Shown: positions 46,395 through 56,199, counted from the stretch's first letter. The stretch: DNA of 64,000 nt from Ochrobactrum sp. Marseille-Q0166 (GCF_014397025.1 NZ_JACJUO010000002.1:1167501-1231500), one strand, 5' to 3'. The notes: generated by a model not told the origin, from the letters alone. Numbers and translations: made by a program.

Positions 46395-47254
46395 AGCTCA
46401 ACCTCCCGCAATGCTTTGGCTGCGCGCCTGCGGGCCGCAAGCATGCCATGCTTGGGGGCCAGAAAAAATACGGTCAGAAACACAAGCGTTTGCAGCACAA
46501 CAATGATGCCGCCGGTGGCGCCGTCCATGAAATAGCTGACGTAAGCGCCGATGAAGCTGGTGAAGGCTCCAATTAGCACCGCAATCCACAAAAGCCGCGA
46601 AAAGCGGTCTGAAAGCAGATATGCAGTTGCGCCGGGAGTGACCACCATGCAGATGACAAGAAATGCGCCTACGGTCTGCATGGCAGCAACGGTCGATGCT
46701 GAAAGCAACGTAAAGAACATGATCTTGAGTGCCGTTGGTTTTAATCCGATGGAACGCGCATGGCTTTCATCGAAAAACACTACCATCAGGTCTTTCCATT
46801 TCAACAAAAGCAATGCGAGCGAAACGAAGCCTATGATCGCCAGTTGCAGAATGTCGCCGGGTGTAATCGCCAGAATATTTCCTAGCACGATGGTCTGAAT
46901 GCTGATCGAGGTTGGCCGCAGCGAAATCATAAAGAGGCCAAGGCCGAAGAATGCCGTGAAAATCAACCCGATAATCGCGTCCTCTTTAAGCTTTGTGCGC
47001 TGATTGAGAAAGAGCATTGCAGCAGCAGCCAGTCCACCGGAAAAGAACGCTCCAATGGAAAACGGCAGGCTCAACATATAGGCGCCAGCAACGCCGGGAA
47101 CGATCGAGTGGGAGAGGGCATCGCCAATAAGCGACCAGCCTTTGAGCATCAGATAAGCAGAAAGAAACGCGCAAACACCGCCGACAAGCGCCGAAACCCA
47201 CATGGCATTGAGCATATAACCGTATGTGAACGGTTCGAGCAGTTGAGCTATCAA
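46391..47254 (-). CDS. sitC: Manganese/iron ABC transporter permease
   Basis: 287-aa ABC-3 family permease, paralogous to Sit[22 protein letters not shown] and [19 protein letters not shown] are the matching motifs. The start is TTG 47254, overlapping the ATPase stop and preceded by AGGAG at eight bases. Forms the membrane channel with SitD. Confidence 0.9.
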   Translation of the reverse strand: MIAQLLEPFTYGYMLNAMWVSALVGGVCAFLSAYLMLKGWSLIGDALSHSIVPGVAGAYMLSLPFSIGAFFSGGLAAAAMLFLNQRTKLKEDAIIGLIFTAFFGLGLFMISLRPTSISIQTIVLGNILAITPGDILQLAIIGFVSLALLLLKWKDLMVVFFDESHARSIGLKPTALKIMFFTLLSASTVAAMQTVGAFLVICMVVTPGATAYLLSDRFSRLLWIAVLIGAFTSFIGAYVSYFMDGATGGIIVVLQTLVFLTVFFLAPKHGMLAARRRAAKALREVEL

Positions 47255-48138
47255 TTCTGGCTCTCCTGCTTATGCTCATAGACTACCAAAGGTCGCTCAT
47301 CGTCAGTAATGACACCAATTGCCGAGCGATTCTGCTTCGTTTTCTCATCGAGAATAAGGTGCCGTAGGACCCCGCCAAACGTCTTTTCGAGATTTGACTG
47401 GGTGAAAATTTCCTCCGTTGGACCATAAGCAAGTACGGTATTCTTGACGAGAACTGTGCGGTCGCAAAACTCAGGCACGCTGCCAAGATTATGTGTAGAA
47501 ACAAGCATCACCCGCCCTTCATCGCGAAGACCACGCAGAAGAGTGATAATCGCTTCCTCGGTCTTTACATCGACGCCGGTAAATGGCTCATCGAGAAGTA
47601 TGACATGCGCGTCTTGCGCGAGCGCACGAGCAAGAAATACGCGCTTCTTTTGGCCGCCAGACAGTTCGCCGATTTGTCGCTTGCGAAACTCAAGCATATT
47701 GACGCGGCTCAATGCTTTTTCCACTGCCTCGTGGTCGGCACGGTGCGGAATGCGCATCATGCCCATGTGTCCATAGCGCCCCATCATCACGACATCTTCA
47801 ACAAGCACCGGAAAATTCCAGTCAACTTCCTCACTCTGGGGAACATAGGCCACGAGATTTTGTTTGAGCGCTCGCTTCACCGGTAAACCGAGGATGGAAA
47901 TATCGCCCTTTGCGAGGCGAACAAATCCCATGATAGCCTTGAACAGCGTCGACTTGCCAGAGCCGTTCACCCCAACAAGTGCCGTAATGGTGCCGGTCGG
48001 AATTTCAAAGCTCGCATTACGCAGGGCGGTATGCCCATTGCGATAGGTGACGGTCGCATCTTTCACCTTCAAACCTTCGACCGCGCTTTTGTTGAGCGCG
48101 GCCTGTGTCGGAAGCCGGCGATTTATCTGCACGTTCAT
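47251..48138 (-). CDS. sitB: Manganese/iron ABC transporter ATP-binding protein
   Basis: 295-aa ATPase. Walker [10 protein letters not shown], signature LSGGQKKRV and Walker [13 protein letters not shown] are clear; the [28 protein letters not shown] Q-loop region is typical of metal ABC-3 systems. ATG 48138 overlaps the sitA stop as ATGA. Second gene of sitABCD. Confidence 0.92.
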   Translation of the reverse strand: MNVQINRRLPTQAALNKSAVEGLKVKDATVTYRNGHTALRNASFEIPTGTITALVGVNGSGKSTLFKAIMGFVRLAKGDISILGLPVKRALKQNLVAYVPQSEEVDWNFPVLVEDVVMMGRYGHMGMMRIPHRADHEAVEKALSRVNMLEFRKRQIGELSGGQKKRVFLARALAQDAHVILLDEPFTGVDVKTEEAIITLLRGLRDEGRVMLVSTHNLGSVPEFCDRTVLVKNTVLAYGPTEEIFTQSNLEKTFGGVLRHLILDEKTKQNRSAIGVITDDERPLVVYEHKQESQN

Positions 48139-49040
48139 TGTTTGAGGCCTTTTGCTATCGTACCTGAAGTGACTTTCAGGAGGTCGATATATGTTGGAAC
48201 TGGGCCATCCGCCTCTGATAGAGAATCGACGTAAAGTACGCCGCCATACTTTGCCCCAGTTTCTCGCGCGACCTGTTTGGCAGGCGCCGCTGATACTGTG
48301 CTTTCAGAGAAAACGGCAGTGATGTTGTTTGCGCGCACTGCATCAATCACCTTGCGGACTTGCTGCGGAGTCCCTTGCTGGTCTGCATTGATCGGCCAGA
48401 GATAAAGCTCTTTCAAATCAAAATCGCGCGCAAGGTAGGAGAAGGCACCTTCGCTGGTGACAAGCCAGCGCTTGTCAGCGGGGATAGCGGCCAATTCTGC
48501 TTTGATCGGATCAATAGTGGCCTTTATCTCGGCCTTATACGTCTCAGCATTGGCTTTGTAGGTTTCGGCATTGCCCGGATCATATTTGATGAATGCATCG
48601 CGAATATTGTCAACATATATGAGCGCAGAACTTGGCGACATCCATGCATGTGGGTTCGGTTTACCGCTGTAAGGGCCTTCCGTAATGCCCATAGGTACAA
48701 CACCATCACTCACCACCGCGCTCGGAACATTCTTAAGGTGCGAGAAAAATTTTTCAAACCACAGCTCGAGGCTAAGCCCATTCCAGAGAATTAGGTCTGC
48801 ATCTTGCGCCTTTATAAGGTCGCCTGGCGTTGGTTGATACTCATGAATTTCAGCACCAGGCTTGGTAATTGACTCAACAATAGCTGCATCACCCGCAACA
48901 TTTTTCGCGATATCCGCGATGACCGTAAATGTCGTTACGACTTTAAATTTATCTGCGGCCGATACAGTGGCGGCTGAGCAGAATAAAAATATGCAGCTTA
49001 CTATAATCGCTGCTACGCGCTGAAGTTTCGAGTGAAACAT
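48135..49040 (-). CDS. sitA: Manganese/iron-binding periplasmic protein
   Basis: 301-aa cluster A-I binding protein. A signal peptide ends near TVSAAD. The four metal-ligand positions expected for SitA/MntC are visible: His in EIHEYQP, His in NPHAWMSP, Glu in FSESTVSA and Asp in [16 protein letters not shown] lies nine bases before ATG 49040. First gene of sitABCD, with a Fur/Mur-like box in its promoter region. Confidence 0.93.
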   Translation of the reverse strand: MFHSKLQRVAAIIVSCIFLFCSAATVSAADKFKVVTTFTVIADIAKNVAGDAAIVESITKPGAEIHEYQPTPGDLIKAQDADLILWNGLSLELWFEKFFSHLKNVPSAVVSDGVVPMGITEGPYSGKPNPHAWMSPSSALIYVDNIRDAFIKYDPGNAETYKANAETYKAEIKATIDPIKAELAAIPADKRWLVTSEGAFSYLARDFDLKELYLWPINADQQGTPQQVRKVIDAVRANNITAVFSESTVSAAPAKQVARETGAKYGGVLYVDSLSEADGPVPTYIDLLKVTSGTIAKGLKQ

Positions 49041-49056
49041 ATTGTGGGACCTTATT

Positions 49057-49075
49057 GCTAATAATATGCATTAGC
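49057..49075. promoter_or_regulatory. Fur/Mur-type box upstream of sitA
   Basis: GCTAATAATATGCATTAGC is a 19-bp imperfect palindrome (6-bp perfect arms) 17 bases before the sitA start. It matches the E. coli Fur consensus at 14 of 19 positions. In Rhizobiales the Fur homolog Mur controls sitABCD in response to manganese, so the site fits both size and context. Confidence 0.55.
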
Positions 49076-49328
49076 GTAACGGATAATCGCACTACTCTCA
49101 AGTGCTTTTGCAAACCATTTGCAAAAAGATTTTTTTGTTGATGTGCAAGAAGTATGTGAATATACACCTATAAATTGTATAAAAATGGTTGCACATCTAA
49201 ACTGTCTGTCATGGGGGCACGTCAAATACAGTCAAAGCAGCTGCATATTTTTTCAAAATTTCCTGAGATCTAACCCAATCCGTATTGAGTCTAATTTACT
49301 TTTTTAATTCTAAGTGGGGGCTTTAATT

Positions 49329-50225
49329 ATGGTTTCTTTTGAGAAAATCAAACAAAAAGAAGTGGTTAAAGGAGTGTCCACTCACAAGGAGGAAGTCCTT
49401 TTCGGAGGAAGCTCTTTTGATGTAACGCAGTATCTTAATTACAGGCAGGCTTCCGTGGGGGTAGATGTCTATGTGCCAGAAGATGTGCAAGCTATTCTTT
49501 TACTTGAGCCTGTACGCAACTTAAAATTGAAAGAAGCGGATGGGGGTGAGTTTGCAGTGAATTGTGCCGCAGGTACGATTTGCATCATACCCGCAGAACA
49601 AGCGGTTGTTATTACATGGCCTCAACAAGTATGCGTTTTAGATGTAAAATTGGGTAATTCGCATTTCAGCACTAATTTAAAATTTTGTGATTTTTTGCAT
49701 CTTGAAAAATTATTCATTTTCTCGAGTAAAAGGTGCCTGCAGATAGGAAAAATAATATCAGAGAATTTAGAGCTTTATGATCCTAGTGATATGGAGTTCA
49801 TAAAATCGCTATACAATGTTATTTCTAATCTTATTGTTAGGGGATGCTTTCTATCTCAAGAATCATCGGTGCATAACTCTGGTCTTAGTGCATACGCTTG
49901 CCGGCAAATAGAAAATCATCTTAAAGAAAACTTCCGAAATGCTATGTCGGTATCGGATATGGCGGACTACCTCGGCATGTCCTCTGGACATTTTGCGAGT
50001 TGTTTTCGCGAAAGTTTCGGCGAGACACCCCATCAATATTTATTAAACTTGCGTTTGGATGATGCAGAAAAGCGGCTTAAAGAGACTGAAATGCCTATTA
50101 GCGAGATAGCTGCGTTGCTGAACTTCTCTAGCCAAAGTCATTTGACAACCGCTTTAAAAAAGTACCGTCTGCTCACTCCCGGTGAAATAAGAAGGAGAAG
50201 TTCTTTCAAGCGTAGACAGCCATAA
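49329..50225 (+). CDS. AraC-family transcriptional regulator
   Basis: About 298 aa. The last 100 residues hold two helix-turn-helices (VSDMADYLGMSSGHFASCFRESFGETPHQYLLNLRL and ISEIAALLNFSSQSHLTTALKKY). The N-terminal 190 residues have no motif I recognise. Codon use is markedly AT-rich compared with its neighbours, suggesting horizontal acquisition. GGGGG lies eight bases before ATG 49329. It is divergent from sitA but separated by about 290 bases; a decayed IS follows it. Confidence 0.87.
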   Translation: MVSFEKIKQKEVVKGVSTHKEEVLFGGSSFDVTQYLNYRQASVGVDVYVPEDVQAILLLEPVRNLKLKEADGGEFAVNCAAGTICIIPAEQAVVITWPQQVCVLDVKLGNSHFSTNLKFCDFLHLEKLFIFSSKRCLQIGKIISENLELYDPSDMEFIKSLYNVISNLIVRGCFLSQESSVHNSGLSAYACRQIENHLKENFRNAMSVSDMADYLGMSSGHFASCFRESFGETPHQYLLNLRLDDAEKRLKETEMPISEIAALLNFSSQSHLTTALKKYRLLTPGEIRRRSSFKRRQP

Positions 50226-50419
50226 AATGGGCTTCTGTAGCGAGTTCGTTCATCACGAAGTCTCTTTAACGCTCATCATTGGTGCACTTTGGTTCTGTTT
50301 CCTGAGTAGTGATGTCGTCGTAGCTGCTATTCATCGAGTTCTTTTACAATTCTCTTCCAGCCGTGTTCATTGGCCTTAGCGCTCTCAGTGTTATGTCGCT
50401 GCTATTGATTTGGTAATAA

Positions 50420-50970
50420 ACTCGAACTTGATCCGGCGGCCATCGTCTTCATCAATGTCGACACGTAATATTGATTAAGGAAGTGAAACGATTGCCTGTT
50501 AAACGGTTTCAGCAGGAGAATGCCATTGCTTCGTGGAGCAGGCATTGAGCAGAACTATACTTCTTTTCAAGTCTACTCGATTATAAGAAGATTACGGCAT
50601 TTACCGAAGCGGTCAGCCTTTGCGGCACTTCAGCGTTCATGCAGTGAATAGGAGGGGACTTCAAGCGTATATCCATCAGGTTTTGCTGCCAACCTTGGCG
50701 CTGGGCACCGCTGTTATCATGGGCAATCAGTCGATACACAAAACAGGAGGGGAATCGCTTGAAATGTAATATGCTGTAGGTTGGGCGCGTCAAATGCCGC
50801 TCTATATCCAGATGTTAACGCCATTGAAAAGGCTAAGCTTGAGGCTTTCTTGAGTTGGCAAAGGTGAGGGAACGGTCGAAAATGAATAGAGAACGCTGGC
50901 CAGATTTTTACACTGTTTGAACTGCAGGAATATGCAAATTTCGTCAAATCATGCCGACGTCATCCCGAGT
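50420..50970 (+). pseudogene. Degenerate IS630-family transposase remnant
   Basis: No open frame remains, but conceptual translation in shifting frames gives IS630 pieces in the right order and spacing: LDPAAIVFIN (first catalytic region, FIDE-like, mutated), then AYIHQVLLPTLALGTAVIMGNQSIHK (normally VLVPTL...VVMDNLGSHK, Asp replaced by Gly), then LYPDVNAIEKAKLEAFL (normally YSPDLNPIEKAFAKLKA), then TVEN and a tail LQEYANFVKSC (normally PxECxNYF). Several stops and frameshifts are present. I did not locate terminal inverted repeats. The stretch from 50226 to 50420 shows nothing else. Confidence 0.72.
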
Positions 50971-51016
50971 AAAAGGGATGAACTAGGAATAGGGACTGTG
51001 GAAAAAATATTAATCC

Positions 51017-51232
51017 TTAATTTTCAACTGCTTTCTGTTTCTTTTTCAACCATTTACGCCATATGAAAACTTCACTTTTTCGCCTGCAGCGACGTATTCG
51101 ATGAGAGTCATGTGAGAGAACTATCAAGCCTAACGGGAGCATCCAAAACCCTAATACTGGCAGAAACCCTAAGGCTCCACCTAAAATAAGCGAACCTCCA
51201 ATTGTTCGTCTCATGAAAATGGACTGAGGCAT
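51017..51232 (-). CDS. Small conserved membrane protein
   Basis: About 71 aa with one or two hydrophobic segments: SLILGGALGFLPVLGFWMLPLGLIVLS, then an arginine-rich RIRRCRRK tail. Small rhizobial membrane proteins carry similar LPVLGFWM-PLGL stretches. The frame extends to a GTG at 51442, just before the tRNA, but the extra 70 residues look unlike the core and lack a ribosome site; ATG 51232 is chosen with reservation. Function unknown. Confidence 0.55.
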   Translation of the reverse strand: MPQSIFMRRTIGGSLILGGALGFLPVLGFWMLPLGLIVLSHDSHRIRRCRRKSEVFIWRKWLKKKQKAVEN

Positions 51233-51466
51233 TGGGATTCGCTTTCCCAGAATCAAAATGGCGCGTTTGCGCGTTTTATTTTCGTATTCTTTCGTCACGT
51301 ATGGCTTTCGCAAGGTTCTAATTCGATATTCTTCAACCGCATATCCCCTACGGAATATAGCTTTAAGGGGACGAAATGCAAAAATTTGGAAAAAAATTAA
51401 AATAGGGCTTGGCAAATCAGAAAAGCTCCTGCTATACGCCACCTCGTTGAAACAACGAGCGCCTCT

Positions 51467-51541
51467 TCCCCGGTAGCTCAGTGGTAGAGCAACCGGCTGT
51501 TAACCGGTTGGTCGCTGGTTCGAATCCGGCCCGGGGAGCCA
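51467..51541 (+). tRNA. tRNA-Asn (GTT)
   Basis: Complete cloverleaf with encoded CCA. Acceptor TCCCCGG pairs with CCGGGGA (51531-51537), anticodon stem ACCGG/CCGGT frames the loop CTGTTAA with anticodon GTT at 51499-51501, and the T arm contains GGTTCGAATCC. An integrase gene begins about 130 bases on, so its 3' part is the probable attachment site of the element to the right. Confidence 0.97.
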
Positions 51542-51672
51542 CTTACTTTTTTGGGTTACAAATTCTCAAAAAATTTAAGTTAAGCTAATCAAAGACTTAC
51601 CGCTCTTTTTAAAAATCCCAATATAACTATCGATCCAAATCGGCTACAATCTAGATTACATTCTGGGTTACA

Positions 51673-53004
51673 TTGTGGGCGTTGATCTTGTCAGTTGATA
51701 TTACGAAATATGTGCAGCGACAGCCGAGCGGAATTTACCGTTACTATAGGCGCGTGCCTATCGAAGTGTCGAATCACGACAAGCGCACTTTCATAAAAGT
51801 AAGCCTCAAAACTAAGAATCATAAAGAGGCACTGGAAAAGGCGCAGGGCGTTCATGACGCGATTGAGCGTCTTTGGGCTGCAATGTCATCAGGCAATGAC
51901 AATCGCCCGGAATGGGAGCGCTACGAGGCTGCTGTGCGAACTGCACAGTCGCTGGGCTTTGCGTACAAACCGGCGTCGGAGATCGCATCAGGATCATATG
52001 AAGAGCTCTTTGTGAGGGCGAAACACGCCGCAGACGTCTTAGAGACGCAGCCGTCTGCGGCGAAGGCAATTGTTGGTCTGGTTGATTTCCCTAACCCTCG
52101 CATCTCAAATGTCTGGCAGATGTATGAAAAATTCAACCAGGCTGGACTATCCGGTCTATCTGAAGGCCAGCTTTCAAAACACAAGGTATCTCGAGAACGC
52201 GCGATTAAATACGCTCGCGACTTGCTCGAAGATATTCGGTTAAGCGAAGTTACGCGCGCTGACGTGCTTCGATATCGCCAATGGTGGACAGATAAAATTG
52301 CTTCCGAGAAACTTAAGGCTTACAGCGCCAACCGCAGCTTTAGTGATATGAAAGGCATGTTGTCTGTTATCGACGATGCGCTTCAAACCAACTTTCGCGC
52401 ACCATGGGCGGGCATTCGCCTAAAAGAGACCAACGCGACAAAACTGGATAAGCGACCGCCATTTTCGGTCGAATGGGTACAGGACCGCTTACTGCAGCGC
52501 GGTGCGCTTGACGACATCAATCAAGATGCACGGCTCATTATATATACAATGATTGAAACAGGTATGCGCTTGGGCGAGGTGTGCAATCTTCGTCCCGAGG
52601 ACATTCGCTTGGATGATGAAGTGCCTCATGTAGAGGTTGCTGAGCGCGAAGACAGGCGACAGAAGACCGACTATTCAGTACGCCGTATTCCTTTGGTAGG
52701 CGTTGCACTCTGGGCTATGCAACAGGCGCCGGATGGGTTTGCTCGATATGCTGACAAATCAGATTCAGCGTCAGCTGCTATCAATAAGTTTTTGAGGTCA
52801 AAAAAATTATTCCCGTCACCGAAGCACACAATATATTCGCTCCGGCATACTTTTCAGGATCGAATTGAGAACGTGGGCGCATCCGATCGCATGCAAGCCG
52901 ACCTCATGGGACATGAATTCGGACGCCCTAAATACGGCGATGGCGCCGAAATGAAGCGGCGACGGGAACTATTGGAGTCTATCAAGTTGAAATGGCAAAG
53001 CTAG
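51673..53004 (+). CDS. int: Tyrosine-type site-specific integrase
   Basis: 443 aa as listed. N-terminal DUF6538-like segment (residues 9-30, SGIYRYYRRVP), a SAM-like core-binding domain (about 190-260) and the catalytic domain with Arg in TGMRLGEV, His-x-x-Arg in SLRHTF, His in GHEF and the nucleophile Tyr in KYGDG. The start is uncertain; only TTG codons (51673, 51682, 51688) are available. It lies 130 bases from tRNA-Asn and its stop overlaps the convergent leftward operon's last gene. Catalyses integration and excision at the tRNA. Confidence 0.93.
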   Translation: MWALILSVDITKYVQRQPSGIYRYYRRVPIEVSNHDKRTFIKVSLKTKNHKEALEKAQGVHDAIERLWAAMSSGNDNRPEWERYEAAVRTAQSLGFAYKPASEIASGSYEELFVRAKHAADVLETQPSAAKAIVGLVDFPNPRISNVWQMYEKFNQAGLSGLSEGQLSKHKVSRERAIKYARDLLEDIRLSEVTRADVLRYRQWWTDKIASEKLKAYSANRSFSDMKGMLSVIDDALQTNFRAPWAGIRLKETNATKLDKRPPFSVEWVQDRLLQRGALDDINQDARLIIYTMIETGMRLGEVCNLRPEDIRLDDEVPHVEVAEREDRRQKTDYSVRRIPLVGVALWAMQQAPDGFARYADKSDSASAAINKFLRSKKLFPSPKHTIYSLRHTFQDRIENVGASDRMQADLMGHEFGRPKYGDGAEMKRRRELLESIKLKWQS

Positions 53005-53180
53005 GCTGCGCGGAGTATTGCATGGGCACGGGCAATGGCGTCTTCTCGGCTTTGGGCGGCTAGAAGTTCAGCTTCTGCACGCTCCAACAAAGGAATTGCG
53101 GCGTCTCCGAACCTGACCACAAGCTTTGCTGTGTTCCGAACACACTCTTCGTGATCGGCCAAACTAAAAGATCGCCCCAT
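53001..53180 (-). CDS. Small phage protein, unknown
   Basis: 59-aa helical protein, acidic and alanine-rich at the C terminus (LLERAEAELLAAQSREDAIARAHAI). ATG 53180 overlaps the previous stop as TGATG. Last gene of the leftward operon, ending three bases into the integrase stop. No family recognised. Confidence 0.6.
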   Translation of the reverse strand: MGRSFSLADHEECVRNTAKLVVRFGDAAIPLLERAEAELLAAQSREDAIARAHAILRAA

Positions 53181-53371
53181 CACTCACCGCCTTTCAGGGC
53201 TTGGCGGCTGGCCTCCTTTGCGCGCAAGATGGCGATGCGTTCTTTATTGAGCAGATCGTTGTCTACGATGATTTTTGCCTGACTTTCGGTGAAGCCATAA
53301 GAAACAACTTGTCGGATCATGCCTTCCCTATCAGGCCCTTCCAGCTTGGATAGTCTGTCAATGAGGGTCAT
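53180..53371 (-). CDS. Small phage protein, unknown
   Basis: 63-aa charged protein with an amphipathic pattern (YGFTESQAKIIVDNDLLNKERIAIL). ATG 53371 overlaps the upstream gene stop as ATGA. No family recognised; expression with the operon is implied by the overlap. Confidence 0.6.
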   Translation of the reverse strand: MTLIDRLSKLEGPDREGMIRQVVSYGFTESQAKIIVDNDLLNKERIAILRAKEASRQALKGGE

Positions 53372-54489
53372 GGCTTGGCCTCTAACTCAGTCACGAAGCA
53401 GAACGCTTCTGCCACAAGTACGTTCAGATCATCTCCAACCACACACCACGGACCATTTGCACCATCTTTGGTAGGCAACTCCGATACATCAAATGGTTCG
53501 ACACACATGAACTTACCGGGATGGTCAGTATTGAGCTGAGGGTTGCGTTTTCCCACAGTCCATCCACGGTTCTCAAGAAATGCTTTCTTTTCGATAATGT
53601 TTTTCGCGATTTCGGATTTCGCCGCCGCGAGTTGGGTTTCGAGGGTTTCAACTTCTTTCAGTTTATTGCCCTGTCGAACGATCTCCATAGCAAGCATATT
53701 CCAGCTTGGGCGCTTGCCTACAGGTTCCAACTCCCAAGACAAATGAGCGATGAGGTATGCACGATCAGCCGCAGTTAGATTATTGGTGTTGCTTCCCATA
53801 AGGGCAGAAAATTCAGCCTCCAACTCCTTCACCCGCGCAGTCAGCGCCGCTTTGTCGGCTATGAGAGTGGAAAACAAAGTGACAACTTCGTCCGGTGAAG
53901 CTGATTCAAAGGTGAAGTTTTCAGCGCTGGCACTCCAATGTTCTTTGCCAACACGCGGATATTGGCCGGGTTCATAAGGCGCTGGATGCATCTTGTTCCA
54001 AACGAAACAGACTTCGCCTTCCTTGGTCGTATCCTTCCAGCCATCTCCAGATTTAAAAGCAGTGCCTTTCAATATTGGGATTGCTGCCCGTTCCGCCGCA
54101 ATGATGGCAACGGCCTGCGAGCGGGTGACGAGTTCATGGGCTTTAGCAGGCCAAACGGCTCTATTAGCCTTGGAGTAGAAATACCCGAGGTATGTTGCCC
54201 CCACCGTCTCCAACCCATCCACAGGCGCGCCGGGGCGGGTGTTCCAAGCGTCAATTGCTGACTTGGCGGCAGACTGGTATTCTGGATGCAATTGCTCGAA
54301 TGTTGCTTCGAACGAATTGATTGGGCTCTTGGAATAGGAAAAGCGATCTTTACGTTCCGGGCCTTGAAAGCTTTCACCGTGAACCTGAGCGCTGCAATCG
54401 TCGCACTCCACCCAAAAGGACGGTGTCCACGTATTTGATACGTCAACATTAGTTCCCCCACAAAACGGGCAAGGCTTAAGCGTCTGCAT
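53368..54489 (-). CDS. Lar-type restriction alleviation zinc-ribbon protein, extended
   Basis: 373 aa. The N-terminal CPFCGG...VECDDC with a later AIDAWNTR (about residues 7-90) is the Lar/phage zinc-ribbon signature. Beyond it lie a long unknown region and a coiled coil (ADKAALTARVKELEAEFSAL, and KEVETLETQLAAAKSEI). Lar in lambdoid phages eases type I restriction; whether this long form does so is unknown. ATG 54489 has GGAGG five bases ahead. Overlaps neighbours on both sides. Confidence 0.72.
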   Translation of the reverse strand: MQTLKPCPFCGGTNVDVSNTWTPSFWVECDDCSAQVHGESFQGPERKDRFSYSKSPINSFEATFEQLHPEYQSAAKSAIDAWNTRPGAPVDGLETVGATYLGYFYSKANRAVWPAKAHELVTRSQAVAIIAAERAAIPILKGTAFKSGDGWKDTTKEGEVCFVWNKMHPAPYEPGQYPRVGKEHWSASAENFTFESASPDEVVTLFSTLIADKAALTARVKELEAEFSALMGSNTNNLTAADRAYLIAHLSWELEPVGKRPSWNMLAMEIVRQGNKLKEVETLETQLAAAKSEIAKNIIEKKAFLENRGWTVGKRNPQLNTDHPGKFMCVEPFDVSELPTKDGANGPWCVVGDDLNVLVAEAFCFVTELEAKP

Positions 54490-54736
54490 CACTGCCTCCA
54501 TTAGGGTGGGTGAGCGGCGGATATCCGTTTTCAGCCATAAGCTTGTCGCACTCTTTCAAAGAGAGCAGCTTGCCCGTGCCGTAGTCGAGGCTGTCAATTA
54601 TCCAGTCCTCGTCTATTTCGCTATAGCTCGTGCCATAACGTTGCTCGAAAAGTCGGTTAATTTCGAGATTAGTCTTGGTGTGTTTCTGCGCAAGCCGACA
54701 AGCGGCGTGTAATCGTGCTGTGGTGAGCTTTCTCAT
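54476..54736 (-). CDS. Small phage protein, unknown
   Basis: 86 aa, mixed charge; HTKTNLEINRLFEQRYGTSYSEIDEDWIIDSLDYG looks like a compact folded domain. ATG overlaps the upstream stop as ATGA. No family recognised. Confidence 0.6.
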   Translation of the reverse strand: MRKLTTARLHAACRLAQKHTKTNLEINRLFEQRYGTSYSEIDEDWIIDSLDYGTGKLLSLKECDKLMAENGYPPLTHPNGGSDADA

Positions 54737-56199
54737 ACCGCCCCCCCCGGTGCTTTATGTCGGGAAAGCGGGTGTGGCATAAATTCGACCGGATCGACAG
54801 GGCTTTCGCCTTCAATGTCCCACCAATAGCCGCCCTTGTGATCGGTCCACGTGGCCTGATAGACGCGACCGTCATCATCGCGAACCCAATAATCATCCGA
54901 GCTCCGAACGGTCATTTTCTCGCCGTCACCAAGATCAAAATCTTGATTGAATGTTATGGATTTATCGGCTTCTGAAATTGGACGCCAAAAATGTTCAAGG
55001 TTACTGCACCCACCCTCTACAGGCCGTTCTACGCCCATGTCAGGAGATACAGGGTGAGACAGGGCGCGGATTTCTGGGAAAGCTTCAAAATAAGCCTGCC
55101 GGTCCCATCCTTGCCCGTCACATCCATCACAAACCCATGTGTTTAAATACATATCGCCACAGTCAGCGTCATTGCGTTCACCAGTTCCGCCGCAAACCTT
55201 GCAAGCGCACTTTGCCAGTACCTGCATGGCCTCTGCATGATCGTAATTTACAGGGTTTCCAGTATCCTCCAACGCCTGCGCACGCTCTGAGCTTGTGCCT
55301 TGAGAGAGGGTGTGGAAAATCTTTTCTGCGCCCTCCACCGATAGAACAAAATCGTCAAAGATCGACATCGATGGAAAGCTTTTGTGTCCGATTTTCTTCG
55401 CGTAATTAATGAGGTTGCGAAGATCAGCTAAGTCGCCTTCCTCCAACGCCTGCACACGCGGCGATGGTTCATCATCCTTGGATCGGTCATGCTCAATGGC
55501 ACTGTTTTCCGACATAGTGCGCCAGTCAGGCCAATCACGGGCCATGTTCTTTGTCTGCTTGGCAAGAAGGAGCGGCATTAGATCGTTGACGCTGCCACCA
55601 TGTCGCCAGAAGCCATCCATTGCCAGAATGACAACATCAATCCATTCGGACAGGTCGTGAGGTTCGGCTTCAATCTCTTTCAACTCCTTGCGGATATGTT
55701 CGAGAATACCAAGAGTACGCAGCGCAGGGCCAAAGGTCTTCTTTGACCATTCGATTTGACGTGCATAATAGGTTTCAATCGTCTCCGTTGCTTCCACTGC
55801 GGACAAGATGCGAGCTGCATAGTAGGCCTGTGCTGCGGCTTTGGCGGCTTCTTCGGACGAGAAAACACCAATCATTGTTCCGTCAGTATAAACCCGGAAG
55901 CCGTCACTTTTAATTTTGATATGATAGTACGTCGCGAACTTGGTGTCGGCTGTCCAGCCGATTACCTCACTATCTTCAACTGAATATGTTTCTTCCGTCC
56001 ACTCCAGCTTCTTGACCGTAACGCCAGTGAGAAAGGGGAGAGCGGCGGTGAGGGCAGCGATGACGCCATCACGTGTTGTTGCGGTCTTTTCAAACGCGTC
56101 TAGCGCGTTCTGCACTGCTGCTTCTGGTATGGTCGGGGTGCAATTAGGTGCGCTATCGGCCTCGTAGACCGCCTGTTCAATGTCTTTCAGGTAGGCCAT
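54733..56199 (-). CDS. Multi-domain phage protein with dATP/dGTP diphosphohydrolase (MazZ/DUF550-like) region
   Basis: 488 aa. Residues about 145-240 match the DUF550/MazZ type: YYARQIEWSKKTFGP, an ELKEIE...EWIDVV MazG-like acidic pair, and the closing LLAKQTKNMARDWPDWRT and AIEHDRS. Residues about 330-365 form a DnaJ-like zinc ribbon (CKVCGGTGER, then CDGCDGQGW). The C terminus has a HFWRPIS...ATWTDHKGGYWW segment that I cannot name. ATG 56199 has GGAGGG ahead; a GTG at 56202 is also in frame. Possible roles are dNTP pool control or modified-base phage metabolism. Confidence 0.75.
   Translation of the reverse strand: MAYLKDIEQAVYEADSAPNCTPTIPEAAVQNALDAFEKTATTRDGVIAALTAALPFLTGVTVKKLEWTEETYSVEDSEVIGWTADTKFATYYHIKIKSDGFRVYTDGTMIGVFSSEEAAKAAAQAYYAARILSAVEATETIETYYARQIEWSKKTFGPALRTLGILEHIRKELKEIEAEPHDLSEWIDVVILAMDGFWRHGGSVNDLMPLLLAKQTKNMARDWPDWRTMSENSAIEHDRSKDDEPSPRVQALEEGDLADLRNLINYAKKIGHKSFPSMSIFDDFVLSVEGAEKIFHTLSQGTSSERAQALEDTGNPVNYDHAEAMQVLAKCACKVCGGTGERNDADCGDMYLNTWVCDGCDGQGWDRQAYFEAFPEIRALSHPVSPDMGVERPVEGGCSNLEHFWRPISEADKSITFNQDFDLGDGEKMTVRSSDDYWVRDDDGRVYQATWTDHKGGYWWDIEGESPVDPVEFMPHPLSRHKAPGGAV

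Noticed and set aside
53001..53371. The two small genes as a toxin-antitoxin pair
   Set aside because: Size and overlap fit, but neither product resembles a known toxin or antitoxin family.
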